52,347 nucleotides of DNA from Arcticibacter svalbardensis MN12-7 (GTDB taxonomy: Bacteria > Bacteroidota > Bacteroidia > Sphingobacteriales > Sphingobacteriaceae), in the NCBI RefSeq assembly GCF_000403135.1, contig NZ_AQPN01000095.1, positions 1 to 52,347 of the forward strand, given 5' to 3'. Under the pieces are notes generated by a model. That model was given only the letters and a program-made list of their open reading frames with translations, was not told the DNA's origin and ran no database searches. The position numbers and the translations under genes were made by a program. Positions 9,125 to 17,819 of the stretch are shown in pieces; the stretch's first letter is position 1, and each line of letters starts with the position of its first letter.

Positions 9125-10963
9125 ATGGGATATCAGAGTTTAGAAGCTTGTGTAAACGACCTCGAAAGAAACGGTCATTTAATTCGGATTAAAGAAGAAG
9201 TGGACCCTTACCTGGAAATGGCCGCCATTCATTTGCGCGTGTACGAACAACAGGGGCCTGCTCTTTTCTTTGAAAATATCAAGGGCAGTTCCTTTCCCGC
9301 AGTTTCTAACCTGTTTGGTACACTGGATCGTTCTAAATTTATGTTCAGGGATTCACTGGAGAAGATTAAAACCCTGGTGGAACTGAAGAATGATCCCATT
9401 AAAGCAATTAAACACCCATTCAAATACATGAATGTGGCTTTAACTGCTTTTTCTGCATTGCCCATGAAAGTGGGTAAAAATGCGCCGATACTTTACGGTG
9501 AAACGAAGATCAGTGCCATCCCTCAAATAGTAAACTGGCCTATGGACGGTGGTCCTTTTGTCACCATGCCCCAGGTATATACCGAAGATAGTGATCATCC
9601 CGGCATCATGAATGCCAATTTAGGCATGTATCGCATCCAATTGGGGGGCAACGACTATCTGCAAGATAGGGAAGTGGGTCTGCATTATCAGCTTCATCGG
9701 GGAATAGGGGTGCATCAAAGTAAAGCGAACGCCAAAGGGCAACCTTTGAAAGTGAGCATTTTTGTTGGCGGTCCACCATCTCATCCACTTGCCGCGGTAA
9801 TGCCTTTACCCGAAGGCTTGTCGGAGATGACCTTTGCAGGAGCATTGGGAAACAGACGATTCCGGTACTTCTACGATGCGGATGGATTTTGTATCTCTGC
9901 AGATGCAGACTTTGTGATCACGGGAACGATCTATCCGCAGGAAAATAAACCTGAGGGACCTTTTGGCGACCATCTGGGGTATTATAGTCTGGTGCACCCT
10001 TTCCCGGTCATGAAGATCCATAAGGTGTATCATAAAAAGAACCCGATCTGGTCCTTTACTGTCGTTGGGCGACCTCCACAGGAAGATACCAGTTTTGGCG
10101 CACTGATCCACGAAATAACAGGTTCAGCTATGCCTAAGGAAATCCCCGGACTACATGAAGTGAATGCTGTGGATGCTGCTGGCGTACACCCTTTATTGTT
10201 TGCTATAGGCAGCGAACGATATACTCCATACTTAAAAGAACGCCGGCCACAGGAAATTTTAACCATTGCCAATCATATCTTAGGAAAAAGTCAGCTGAGT
10301 CTGGCTAAATACCTGTTTATCGCAGCAAAGGAAGATGACCCTGCTTTACATACGCATAACATTGCCGATTTTCTGGTTCATGTCCTGGAACGGATCGATT
10401 TTCAAAGAGACCTTCATTTTCATACCAATACCACGATTGATACGCTGGACTACAGTGGTGACGGATTAAATTCCGGATCGAAAGTGGTATTTGCTGCCGC
10501 AGGAGAGAAAAAGCGGGATTTATGGAAAACGATTCCATCCTATTTTGATGTACCAGTTTCTTTTGGAAAAGCCACACTGGCGATTCCGGGTGTAGTTACA
10601 CTGGAAGGATTGCCGTATACTTCTACCCAATCCGCTCAGAATGAAATGGGCCTATTAAACGAACATTTAAAATCAGCAGAACTCAATGGTTTGGCTTTAC
10701 TGATTCTTTGCGATGATGCAGAGTTTACGGCCGCTCATATCAATAACCTGGTATGGGTCACCTTCACGCGAAGTAATCCTTCGCATGATATCTACGGCAT
10801 CAACAGTTTTATCGAACATAAACATTGGGGATGTATTGGTCCCGTGATCATAGATGCACGTAAAAAACCACATCATGCACCGGAATTAATCAAAGACCCG
10901 GCAGTAGAAAACAAGATTGACCAATTGGCTACTCCAGGCGGTTCGTTATTTGGCGTAATCTAA
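9125..10963 (+). CDS. UbiD-family decarboxylase
   Basis: A 612-residue protein of the UbiD family, which uses prenylated FMN made by UbiX-type enzymes to decarboxylate aromatic or unsaturated acids. The whole family scaffold is present, including the N-terminal EVDPYLEMAAIHLRVYEQ, the NLGMYRIQLGGND stretch, and the cofactor-domain segments KPEGPFGDHLGYYS and ALIHEITGSAMPKEIPG. It is longer than E. coli UbiD (497 residues), as is common for Bacteroidota homologues. No UbiX partner or quinone gene is nearby, so a role in menaquinone-related chemistry or in another acid decarboxylation cannot be separated. It is the last gene of the plus-strand run; an imperfect inverted repeat and a terminator follow. 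Confidence 0.88.
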   Translation: MGYQSLEACVNDLERNGHLIRIKEEVDPYLEMAAIHLRVYEQQGPALFFENIKGSSFPAVSNLFGTLDRSKFMFRDSLEKIKTLVELKNDPIKAIKHPFKYMNVALTAFSALPMKVGKNAPILYGETKISAIPQIVNWPMDGGPFVTMPQVYTEDSDHPGIMNANLGMYRIQLGGNDYLQDREVGLHYQLHRGIGVHQSKANAKGQPLKVSIFVGGPPSHPLAAVMPLPEGLSEMTFAGALGNRRFRYFYDADGFCISADADFVITGTIYPQENKPEGPFGDHLGYYSLVHPFPVMKIHKVYHKKNPIWSFTVVGRPPQEDTSFGALIHEITGSAMPKEIPGLHEVNAVDAAGVHPLLFAIGSERYTPYLKERRPQEILTIANHILGKSQLSLAKYLFIAAKEDDPALHTHNIADFLVHVLERIDFQRDLHFHTNTTIDTLDYSGDGLNSGSKVVFAAAGEKKRDLWKTIPSYFDVPVSFGKATLAIPGVVTLEGLPYTSTQSAQNEMGLLNEHLKSAELNGLALLILCDDAEFTAAHINNLVWVTFTRSNPSHDIYGINSFIEHKHWGCIGPVIIDARKKPHHAPELIKDPAVENKIDQLATPGGSLFGVI

Positions 10964-11044
10964 TATTTTTAATAAAGGAATCTAATCTTTAAGAGGACAG
11001 GCAAGAGTCAGTTTGGAGAAAGCTGTATCCCAAAGTCGTCCTTT

Positions 11045-11117
11045 GTTCGTTCCTTGTTCGCTGCATCTGGCTTGTAGCACCCTCTCGAGGCGAAGCTAGA
11101 AGCCAGCTGAAACGAAC
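11045..11117. repeat. Imperfect inverted repeat in intergenic region
   Basis: CTGGCTTGTAGC at 11067-11078 is the reverse complement of GCTAGAAGCCAG at 11095-11106 with one mismatch and a 16-nt loop. Outside it, GTTCG at 11056-11060 pairs with CGAAC at 11113-11117 across symmetric 6-nt internal loops; a second copy, GTTCGTT at 11045-11051, could pair with AACGAAC at 11111-11117 instead. It sits in a 380-bp non-coding gap and is noticeably more GC-rich than the rest of that gap. It may be a dispersed palindromic element or a small structured RNA. No ORF is credible here. Confidence 0.55.
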
Positions 11118-11283
11118 GAGGGGCGCGTATTAATTCTATACGTGGTACGGCAGCTATCCATCTGGACCTATCTAATAATATCCAATTAGTTTTAAAATTT
11201 AATTAAATCCACAAATCTATTCTTTTTTGAAAACCGTATATCTTAAAAAGAGGGATTGAATGCTCTCACACTTCTATATAATG

Positions 11284-11320
11284 AAAAGGCTACCCATTTT
11301 CTTATACGGGTAGCCTTTCT
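11284..11320. terminator. Bidirectional rho-independent terminator
   Basis: AAAGGCTACCC (11285-11295) and GGGTAGCCTTT (11308-11318) form a perfect 11-bp stem with a 12-nt loop, flanked by A-rich sequence on the left and T-rich sequence on the right. It lies between the convergent UbiD-like gene and the FadL-family gene and would terminate both. Confidence 0.9.
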
Positions 11321-11343
11321 TATTAAATAACGAAGCAAAAGTT

Positions 11344-12834
11344 TTAGAAACGGAACCCTACAGTTAAGTAAGCGTTATTGTAAATTCTTTTTTGATTGGC
11401 TTCCGGACTATATATTTCATCTCCATAAATGTTGGTTGTAGAGCCTGGATCAAATTCGTAACCAAAAACGGTTTGTTTTGATGATACATGTGCATATGTA
11501 GCATCAATATAAACGTTATTGATCCGGTATCCGATACCACCACTTACGGTATTCGTTGCACCACCAATATTCTTCTCAGGATTCCCCTGGTAGTTGAATC
11601 CACCACGCAAATAAATCTTGTCTAATTTGGCTTCCGCACCTACACGGGCATTCACTGCGGCTTGATATTGGTTATCGATATTTTCATTATCTCCTGAATC
11701 ATTATCATAACCTGATACGTTGATTGTAGAGTAATCTACATATTCCACATCAGCAGATATAAATCCAAATTGATTCATGAATACGGCAATACCACCACTC
11801 ACCTTTAAAGGAGTTCTCAAATTGTAGTTGGTAGGAAAGTTATCGTAATTTGCGGCAGGAGAATTTCCTTGAGTATAAAAGGTCTCCATGTTCAATGAAG
11901 TGTTATCTTCAATAGTATACCAGGTTGGACTGGTAAATGAAGCACCTAATCGTACCGCTTCAACTGGTTTGTAGATCATACCCAACTTGAAGTTGAAACC
12001 GCTACCTGTTGTAGTCTGATCCATATCGTAAAAGGTACGGTAATCATTGTCTGAGCCATCTGTTTCTTGAAAAGTAGAACTAGATTCATAACGTAAACTA
12101 GTCAGGCCTAAGCTAAATCCCAGGTATAACTTATTGCTGTAATTAGCACCCAGAGCCAGATTAAATTCATTCTGACCTCCGGAAGTAACCTGAGTAAAGT
12201 TCTGACGGTTGTTCAGCGAAGTTGTAGCACCGTATAAAGTTCCGATCGCATCACTAGTTACACTGTCTATCAATCCCTGGTCGGCAGCCCATCCGGCAAG
12301 TACATTTCCTCCGGATTGTCCGAGATTAACGAAGCCTTGTGTATTGGCTATATCCGCATAGAAATCAGCGATGGAACTGTTCGGGTTAATTTCTCCATAA
12401 AATGTTTTATCATAAAAGTTATTGGTCCGGTTATATCCTACACCGAAGTTGACGGATAACAATCCTGTAGTAGGATCAGTTCCTCTTCCTCTAACCTGTG
12501 GGGAATGGAATACGATAGACGCATTGTTCAAATTAAACTGATCGCGGGTTTCGAGATCTGTCTGGCCGAAATAAGTAGAGGTAATTTCGGAACCATTATA
12601 TTCGGGAGTAAAGCTGAATTCAGATTTATTGAAAAAACCTAAACCAGCGGGGTTACCGCCAATCGAGCTCATGTCGCCACCTACCGCAGTAGATGCATTA
12701 CCTATTGCTTTAATACGGGAAGTAGAACCCGGACCAAACCTGGAGAAGCGTAAAGCGTCCTGGCTATATTGAGCATATGATGAATAAGTGATTGCCAATA
12801 AGGCAATCACTAGACTTATGTGTTTAAATTTCAT
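11344..12834 (-). CDS. OmpP1/FadL-family outer-membrane transporter
   Basis: Predicted 14-strand beta-barrel of the OmpP1/FadL/TodX family, which moves hydrophobic compounds such as fatty acids across the outer membrane. The chosen ATG at 12834 gives 496 residues starting with the signal peptide MKFKHISLVIALLAITYSSYA and mature end QYSQDALRFSR; an earlier in-frame start would run back into the neighbouring lipoprotein gene and destroy the signal. Seen in the protein: GNASTAVGGDMSSIGGNPAGLG near the N-terminus, a family hallmark, alternating beta-strand pattern, and the C-terminal aromatic end TVGFRF expected for Bam-assembled barrels. It follows the Tyr/Gly-rich lipoprotein gene by 22 bp and is probably in one operon with it. 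Confidence 0.87.
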   Translation of the reverse strand: MKFKHISLVIALLAITYSSYAQYSQDALRFSRFGPGSTSRIKAIGNASTAVGGDMSSIGGNPAGLGFFNKSEFSFTPEYNGSEITSTYFGQTDLETRDQFNLNNASIVFHSPQVRGRGTDPTTGLLSVNFGVGYNRTNNFYDKTFYGEINPNSSIADFYADIANTQGFVNLGQSGGNVLAGWAADQGLIDSVTSDAIGTLYGATTSLNNRQNFTQVTSGGQNEFNLALGANYSNKLYLGFSLGLTSLRYESSSTFQETDGSDNDYRTFYDMDQTTTGSGFNFKLGMIYKPVEAVRLGASFTSPTWYTIEDNTSLNMETFYTQGNSPAANYDNFPTNYNLRTPLKVSGGIAVFMNQFGFISADVEYVDYSTINVSGYDNDSGDNENIDNQYQAAVNARVGAEAKLDKIYLRGGFNYQGNPEKNIGGATNTVSGGIGYRINNVYIDATYAHVSSKQTVFGYEFDPGSTTNIYGDEIYSPEANQKRIYNNAYLTVGFRF

Positions 12835-12856
12835 GTGTTTCTTTAGGTTGAATGAA

Positions 12857-13864
12857 TTATCTGCCGCCTCGTGTTGGTCTGGATGAACCACCGCCACCTC
12901 CGCCACCACCATTGTAACCACCACCACTAGATGGAGAAGATGACCGAGTGCTTGGTGTGTAAGTAGGTTCAGCACGTTGAGCAGGGGCTCTTTCAGTCCT
13001 TTCTACACGTGTGGGTTGAGTTTGTTCTGTTGTTGCCGGACTACGTACTGTACGGGTTGGGGCAGCGGAACTTGTACCATCAGAATTTTTTCCGGTAGTT
13101 GTAGTACCCTGACTTACATCCCGTGTTGGTCTTCTATACACGCCGGATACTCTTCCATCGTTTCCGTAACTTACATTTGGACGGGTATTCCGGTCCGCAC
13201 CTTGTCTGGTAGCAGGATTTCCTGAACCTACATAAGGGCGGGGTTTATTGTTATTCCGGTTGACTACTCCGCCACCGTAACCATATCCGCCATTGCCGTA
13301 TCCATATCCATAACCGCCGTATCCGCCACCGTAGTAGGAAGTAGGACCCCAGTAGCCGCCGTAGTAAGGATTTCCATAACCCCATGAGTTGTATCCGAAT
13401 CCCATACCGAAGCCACCACCAAAGAGGCCGGTACCAAACCACATGGAATAACCCGGACGGAATAAACCTGCATTATAGTAAAATGGATCGTATCCGTAAC
13501 CATACCAAGGGTTGTAGCTGTAGGTATACCAATCGTTGTAATAACTCCTGTATGGAGAGGCATACTGAAAGCGGTTTATGCGGGAAGCATAACCGTAATC
13601 ATAGTCGTAATCGTTATTTTCCTCGCTGTTATACGAATTGGCGGCATAATCGGTGTCACCTGTCGCATAATCGTTATTGCCATACACCTGCTCTTCGGTA
13701 CGCTGGTTTTTTTCCGGAGCAACCGGATAATCAACTACTCTGGCTTTACCCTGAGCATTATAAACATCATCGTTATCTGTGGACTGCTGTACCATCTGCA
13801 TGGTCGAACAGGACCCCAATAATACAGCGACTGCTGCAATCATGGGAAGTATTAATTTTTTCAT
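12857..13864 (-). CDS. Tyr/Gly/Asn-rich lipoprotein of unknown function
   Basis: No family recognised. The 335-residue protein begins MKKLILPMIAAVAVLLGSC, a lipoprotein signal with lipobox LLGSC and acylated cysteine C19. Residues about 60-200 are low-complexity and packed with Tyr, Gly, Asn, Asp and Trp (short runs such as NDYDYDYGYA and YGYGYGNGGYGYGGG); residues about 210-300 are Ser/Thr/Arg/Pro-rich; the tail is poly-Gly ending SSRPTRGGR. Such composition suggests a surface-exposed, flexible or adhesive protein. It is the first gene of a probable two-gene operon with the FadL-type porin, and a 7-bp inverted repeat lies upstream. The opposite strand shows open Cys/His-rich frames that are shadows of the Gly/Tyr codons. 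Confidence 0.75.
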   Translation of the reverse strand: MKKLILPMIAAVAVLLGSCSTMQMVQQSTDNDDVYNAQGKARVVDYPVAPEKNQRTEEQVYGNNDYATGDTDYAANSYNSEENNDYDYDYGYASRINRFQYASPYRSYYNDWYTYSYNPWYGYGYDPFYYNAGLFRPGYSMWFGTGLFGGGFGMGFGYNSWGYGNPYYGGYWGPTSYYGGGYGGYGYGYGNGGYGYGGGVVNRNNNKPRPYVGSGNPATRQGADRNTRPNVSYGNDGRVSGVYRRPTRDVSQGTTTTGKNSDGTSSAAPTRTVRSPATTEQTQPTRVERTERAPAQRAEPTYTPSTRSSSPSSGGGYNGGGGGGGGSSRPTRGGR

Positions 13865-13907
13865 TGTCGTGTGTGTTAGATCTCCAATTTCCCTGTCTCT
13901 ATACTAT

Positions 13908-13936
13908 GACGTAAGATCCGGGGAAAACGTTACGTC
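13908..13936. promoter_or_regulatory. Inverted repeat GACGTAA-N15-TTACGTC, possible operator
   Basis: GACGTAA at 13908-13914 and TTACGTC at 13930-13936 are exact reverse complements separated by 15 bp. They lie 44-72 bp upstream of the lipoprotein start and 89-117 bp upstream of proS, in a 160-bp divergent gap. Centre-to-centre spacing of 22 bp (two helical turns) suits a dimeric regulator. The regulator is unknown. Confidence 0.35.
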
Positions 13937-14024
13937 GATTAGTTTAAAATAGCCCGGTTTGTTTTATAACTTTACGGACACTAATATTGTGTTAAAATTA
14001 CGAAAAAAACTATAAAAAATTACT

Positions 14025-15497
14025 ATGAGTAAGGGCATTACAAGCAAAAACGACGATTATTCCCAGTGGTACAATGAACTTGTTACAAAAGCAGATCTGG
14101 CAGAGCATTCCGCGGTGAAAGGATGTATGGTTATCAAGCCGTACGGTTATTCGATCTGGGAAAAAATGCAGGCCGCTTTGGATAAAATGTTCAAGGACAC
14201 CGGTCATAGCAATGCTTACTTCCCTCTTTTTATACCCAAGTCTTTTTTCTCTAAAGAAGCAGCTCACGTAGAAGGATTCGCTACTGAATGTGCGGTGGTT
14301 ACTCATTATAGATTAAAAAACGATGGCAACGGTAATATTATTGTGGATCCGGATGCAAAATTAGAGGAAGAATTAATCGTTCGTCCAACATCCGAAACCA
14401 TCATTTGGAATACGTACAGAGGCTGGATTCAATCCTACCGCGATTTGCCCTTATTGATCAATCAATGGGCAAATGTAGTGCGCTGGGAAATGCGTACCCG
14501 TCTGTTTTTACGGACCACTGAGTTTTTATGGCAGGAAGGACATACCGCGCATGCGACATCAGCAGAAGCAGTAGAAGAAGCAGAACGGATGCTGGATGTA
14601 TACGCCGATTTTGCAGAAAATTGGATGGCTATGCCGGTAATTAAGGGGATTAAAACAGCGAACGAACGCTTTGCAGGTGCGGTAGAAACCTATTGTATTG
14701 AAGCATTAATGCAGGACGGAAAAGCGCTGCAAGCAGGAACATCTCATTTCCTGGGACAGAATTTCGCAAAAGCATTTGATGTAAAATTTACCAGTAAAGA
14801 AGGAAAGCTGGATCATGTATGGGCTACCTCATGGGGAGTTTCCACCCGTTTAATGGGCGCATTGATCATGGCACATTCCGATGACCAGGGTTTAGTATTG
14901 CCTCCTAAATTGGCACCTATCCAGGTGGTAATTGTTCCTATTTACCGGAATGACGAAGATTTGGCTCAGATCTCTGAAGTGGCTAAAGCATTGGTTGCGG
15001 AATTGAAAGCCAAAAATATTTCAGTAAAATATGACGATCGGGATACACAACGTCCGGGATTCAAGTTTGCCGAATATGAGTTAAAAGGCGTACCCGTACG
15101 CGTTGCCATGGGTGGACGAGATATAGAAAACGGAACGGCAGAAATTGCGCGGAGAGATACAAGAGAAAAACAGACAATCACTCGTGATGGATTAGCCGGA
15201 TATATTGAAACGCTATTGGACGATATTCAGACCAATATCTATTCGAAGGCCTACAAGTTCAGAGCAGAGAGCATCGTGAAAGTAGACACGTATGACGAGT
15301 TTAAAAGGCTTTTAGATGAAAAACCGGGATTCCTATCTGCACATTGGGATGGAACACCAGAATCGGAACAAAAGATTAAAGAAGAAACGAAAGCGACAAT
15401 CCGTTGTATTCCATTAGATAATGAACTGGAAGATGGGATTTGCATCTATTCCGGTAAACCGTCCAAACAAAGGGTTTTATTTGCAAGGGCGTATTAA
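14025..15497 (+). CDS. proS: Prolyl-tRNA synthetase (short, eukaryote/archaeon-like type)
   Basis: Charges tRNA-Pro. The 490-residue protein is the short class II ProRS without the bacterial editing insertion. Motif 2 and its surroundings are visible in [17 protein letters not shown] and [20 protein letters not shown], motif 3 in the segment around [19 protein letters not shown], then the anticodon-binding domain (about 295-390) and the C-terminal zinc-domain-like extension. It ends in the conserved terminal tyrosine (FARAY) that this ProRS type places near the active site. A strong terminator follows 45 bp downstream. Confidence 0.96.
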   Translation: MSKGITSKNDDYSQWYNELVTKADLAEHSAVKGCMVIKPYGYSIWEKMQAALDKMFKDTGHSNAYFPLFIPKSFFSKEAAHVEGFATECAVVTHYRLKNDGNGNIIVDPDAKLEEELIVRPTSETIIWNTYRGWIQSYRDLPLLINQWANVVRWEMRTRLFLRTTEFLWQEGHTAHATSAEAVEEAERMLDVYADFAENWMAMPVIKGIKTANERFAGAVETYCIEALMQDGKALQAGTSHFLGQNFAKAFDVKFTSKEGKLDHVWATSWGVSTRLMGALIMAHSDDQGLVLPPKLAPIQVVIVPIYRNDEDLAQISEVAKALVAELKAKNISVKYDDRDTQRPGFKFAEYELKGVPVRVAMGGRDIENGTAEIARRDTREKQTITRDGLAGYIETLLDDIQTNIYSKAYKFRAESIVKVDTYDEFKRLLDEKPGFLSAHWDGTPESEQKIKEETKATIRCIPLDNELEDGICIYSGKPSKQRVLFARAY

Positions 15498-15541
15498 AGA
15501 AGGGTTGTTACCACTCTATAGGGCTTAATTTATTAGCTAAT

Positions 15542-15596
15542 AAAGAATGGATCACAAACAAGGCGATGATGCCTGTTGTGATCCATTCTTTTTTTT
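15542..15596. terminator. Strong bidirectional terminator between proS and egtD
   Basis: AAAGAATGGATCACAA (15542-15557) pairs perfectly with TTGTGATCCATTCTTT (15576-15591), a 16-bp stem, with a further AGGC/GCCT stem inside; the plus strand continues in a T8 tract. Directly upstream and overlapping by three bases is a perfect 16-bp palindrome, TTTATTAGCTAATAAA at 15529-15544. The genes on both sides converge on it. Confidence 0.93.
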
Positions 15597-16575
15597 AAAC
15601 CGCTTTCCAGATGACATCGGTAAACCATTTTTTTGAATCCATTAAATGCATTACAGGTTCGAAACCTGATTTCAATGCAAAATGATCCACCTCTTTGAGT
15701 GAATATTTGTGCGAGGTTTCCATGAAGATGCATTCATTTTCCTCAAAAAGGATCTCTTCACCGGCAACCGTTACGGTTTGATTGGTTTTGCTGAAGAGGT
15801 AACTTTTACCGGCGCCATTAGTAGGATCGTAGCTTTCGTAATGACGGAAATTTTGCAGGTTAAAGTCCGCGGCCAATTCCCTGTTGATTCGTGTAAGTAA
15901 ATTCAGGTTAAACTGTTCTGTGACTCCTTGTTGATCATTATAGGCGTTGAAGATCACCCAAGGGTCTTTCTTCAGGTCGAAGCCAATGAGTAAAAGATCG
16001 CCTTCCAACAACTGTTCTCTTAACAGTGTGCAAAATTCCAGGGCTTCATCAGGAGGCATATTACCAATATTTGCACCCAGAAGGAGGATTATTTTGGGAC
16101 GATCGGAGCGGGAAACCACCTCTTTAAGACCTTCAAAGTATTCGGCCTGAATTCCTTGCAGATCAATTCCGGGAATCCGTTTAGGGAGTTCATCATGCAG
16201 CAACTGGATGACGTTTCCCGAAATGTCTATGGGGTAATAGGTGAAGTTGATATCGTTATGCACCAGGCATTTGAGTAACTCCGAAGATTTTATCGCATCA
16301 CCAGCACCCAGTTCGATCAGGTCGAATCCATTCGGGAAAGCAGAGAGGGTATTCAACATATCCATACAACGATCCTTGAAGATCTCCATTTCACAATCAG
16401 TGAGGTAATATTCAGGAATCTGCATGATCTGCCTGAACAGTTCATCCCCTTTCGTATCGTAGAAATATTTGGAATGCATGTACTTGGGGGATGCGGAGAG
16501 ACCAGTTAGGACATCAACCTTTATTTGCTCAGCGAGGACGTATGTTTCCGGTGAAGATTCAGTTTCAGTGTTCAT
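15595..16575 (-). CDS. egtD: L-histidine N-alpha-methyltransferase
   Basis: Trimethylates histidine to hercynine with S-adenosylmethionine, the first step of ergothioneine synthesis. The 326-residue protein has the family N-terminus (SPKYMHSKYFYDTKGDELF, then IMQIPEYYLTDCEMEIF) and the Rossmann SAM-binding segment LIELGAGDAIKSSELL near residue 82, followed by LLGANIGNM. It lies 8 bp after egtB in the same operon. The product is assigned from the EgtB-EgtD pairing; the possibility that the pathway ends in another thiol-histidine is not excluded. Confidence 0.92.
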   Translation of the reverse strand: MNTETESSPETYVLAEQIKVDVLTGLSASPKYMHSKYFYDTKGDELFRQIMQIPEYYLTDCEMEIFKDRCMDMLNTLSAFPNGFDLIELGAGDAIKSSELLKCLVHNDINFTYYPIDISGNVIQLLHDELPKRIPGIDLQGIQAEYFEGLKEVVSRSDRPKIILLLGANIGNMPPDEALEFCTLLREQLLEGDLLLIGFDLKKDPWVIFNAYNDQQGVTEQFNLNLLTRINRELAADFNLQNFRHYESYDPTNGAGKSYLFSKTNQTVTVAGEEILFEENECIFMETSHKYSLKEVDHFALKSGFEPVMHLMDSKKWFTDVIWKAV

Positions 16576-16583
16576 AGGTAGAT

Positions 16584-17744
16584 TTAGATTGTCAAACGAA
16601 TTCCGGTATATTGCCAGTTTAAATGTGCGTTAAAAAAGTTGCGATAGGTGATCCGGCTATGTTCAGGAGATGTCACTTCAGAAGAACCCCGTAAAACCAT
16701 CTGATTGATCATGAATTTGCCATTGTATTCGCCTATAGCACCTTCGGCACGTTGGAAACCGGGGTAAGGAAGGTAGGCGCTTTCGGTCCATTCCCAGCGT
16801 TTTCCGTAGGATAAACTAGGGGCTGCTACTTCCCATTCGAACTCAGTAGGGAGGCGTTGACCTTTCCATTCCGCATAGGCGTGTGCTTCGTAATAATTAA
16901 CATGGTTAACAGGCTCGTATTCATTTACTTCCTGAAGACCATCCAAGGTATAGTTAAACCATTTTTCATCGATGAAATGCCAGTATAAGGGTGCCTTGGT
17001 TTTATGGGTATTCACCCAATCCCAACCTTCTGCATGCCAATGTCTGAAGTCCTGGTAACCACCATCTTTAATGAATTCCAAGTATTCTCCATTGGTCACC
17101 AGGTTCCTGCTGATGGAATATTCGCCCAGAAAGACTTTGTGCACGCCAAGCTCATTATCGAAGCTGAACCCTTTGTCCTTGTACCCGATTTTATAAATAC
17201 CCTCTCCAATGGTCAGAAAAGGATCGAGTGGGATAGCCGGTTGTTGAATCTCCACGATGTTTCGATCCTGATAATAGGCAGGAAACAAAGGGTTATGACC
17301 TAAAATATACTTGAGATCGGTGAACAATAACTCCTGGTGCTGCTCTTCATGGTTAAGACCTAATATAATCGTGTCTCTTAAACCGGGGTCAGTAATTACA
17401 CCCTGGTTTAAAAATACAGCCATTGCTTCATCCACGTATTTACGGTAGATATAGATGTCTTCCACAGAAGGGCGGCTCAGGTTTCCACGGTCGGTACGGA
17501 TTACGCGGGCGCCTAAGGTTTCATAATAGCTGTTAAATACAAAACTGTAATTCGGGTCAAATTCCTTGTAATCGGGGATATAGGGCTTACAAACAAAGGT
17601 TTCAAAGAACCATGTCGTATGACCAAGGTGCCATTTGGGGGGACTTACAAAGTCGACAGGCTGAACTACATAATCCTCCGTTTTTAGTGGAGCACAAATC
17701 CATTCCGTACGTTTTCTCACCGCAAGATATCGAGCAAATAACAT
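16584..17744 (-). CDS. egtB: Ergothioneine biosynthesis sulfoxide synthase EgtB
   Basis: Non-heme iron enzyme that joins a thiol (cysteine or gamma-glutamylcysteine) to hercynine with O2. The 386-residue protein has an N-terminal DinB-type domain carrying the probable iron ligands H42 (HLGHTTWFFE), H132 and H136 (NHEEQHQEL), and a C-terminal formylglycine-generating-enzyme-type domain with GLNHEEQ, RLPTEFEWEVAAP and the C-terminal RNFFNAHLNWQYTGIRL. It is somewhat shorter than mycobacterial EgtB (about 430), mainly in loops of the second domain. It is the first gene of the egtB-egtD operon. No egtC or egtE gene is adjacent; a PLP enzyme of sulfur metabolism is divergent 75 bp away. Confidence 0.9.
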   Translation of the reverse strand: MLFARYLAVRKRTEWICAPLKTEDYVVQPVDFVSPPKWHLGHTTWFFETFVCKPYIPDYKEFDPNYSFVFNSYYETLGARVIRTDRGNLSRPSVEDIYIYRKYVDEAMAVFLNQGVITDPGLRDTIILGLNHEEQHQELLFTDLKYILGHNPLFPAYYQDRNIVEIQQPAIPLDPFLTIGEGIYKIGYKDKGFSFDNELGVHKVFLGEYSISRNLVTNGEYLEFIKDGGYQDFRHWHAEGWDWVNTHKTKAPLYWHFIDEKWFNYTLDGLQEVNEYEPVNHVNYYEAHAYAEWKGQRLPTEFEWEVAAPSLSYGKRWEWTESAYLPYPGFQRAEGAIGEYNGKFMINQMVLRGSSEVTSPEHSRITYRNFFNAHLNWQYTGIRLTI

Positions 17745-17792
17745 AATCAGGTTATTAATTCATCTATTAAGAGCTTAAACATGAAATTGTTT

Positions 17793-17800
17793 TAATTTTG
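17793..17800 (+). promoter_or_regulatory. Candidate Bacteroidota -7 promoter element
   Basis: TAATTTTG matches TAnnTTTG exactly, 19 nt before the ATG of the cystathionine enzyme gene. The -33 region has no clear TTG. The 75-bp gap also has to serve the divergent egtBD operon. Confidence 0.4.
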
Positions 17801-17819
17801 GCATTTACACGAGAAGATT

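Noticed and set aside
12835-12975. 47-residue N-terminal extension of the FadL-family protein
   Set aside because: It overlaps the end of the lipoprotein gene and would bury the clear signal peptide beginning at 12834.
12977-13914. Cys/His-rich plus-strand ORFs opposite the lipoprotein gene
   Set aside because: They are the antisense of Gly/Tyr/Ser/Arg codons; the minus-strand gene has a signal peptide and lipobox and fits an operon.
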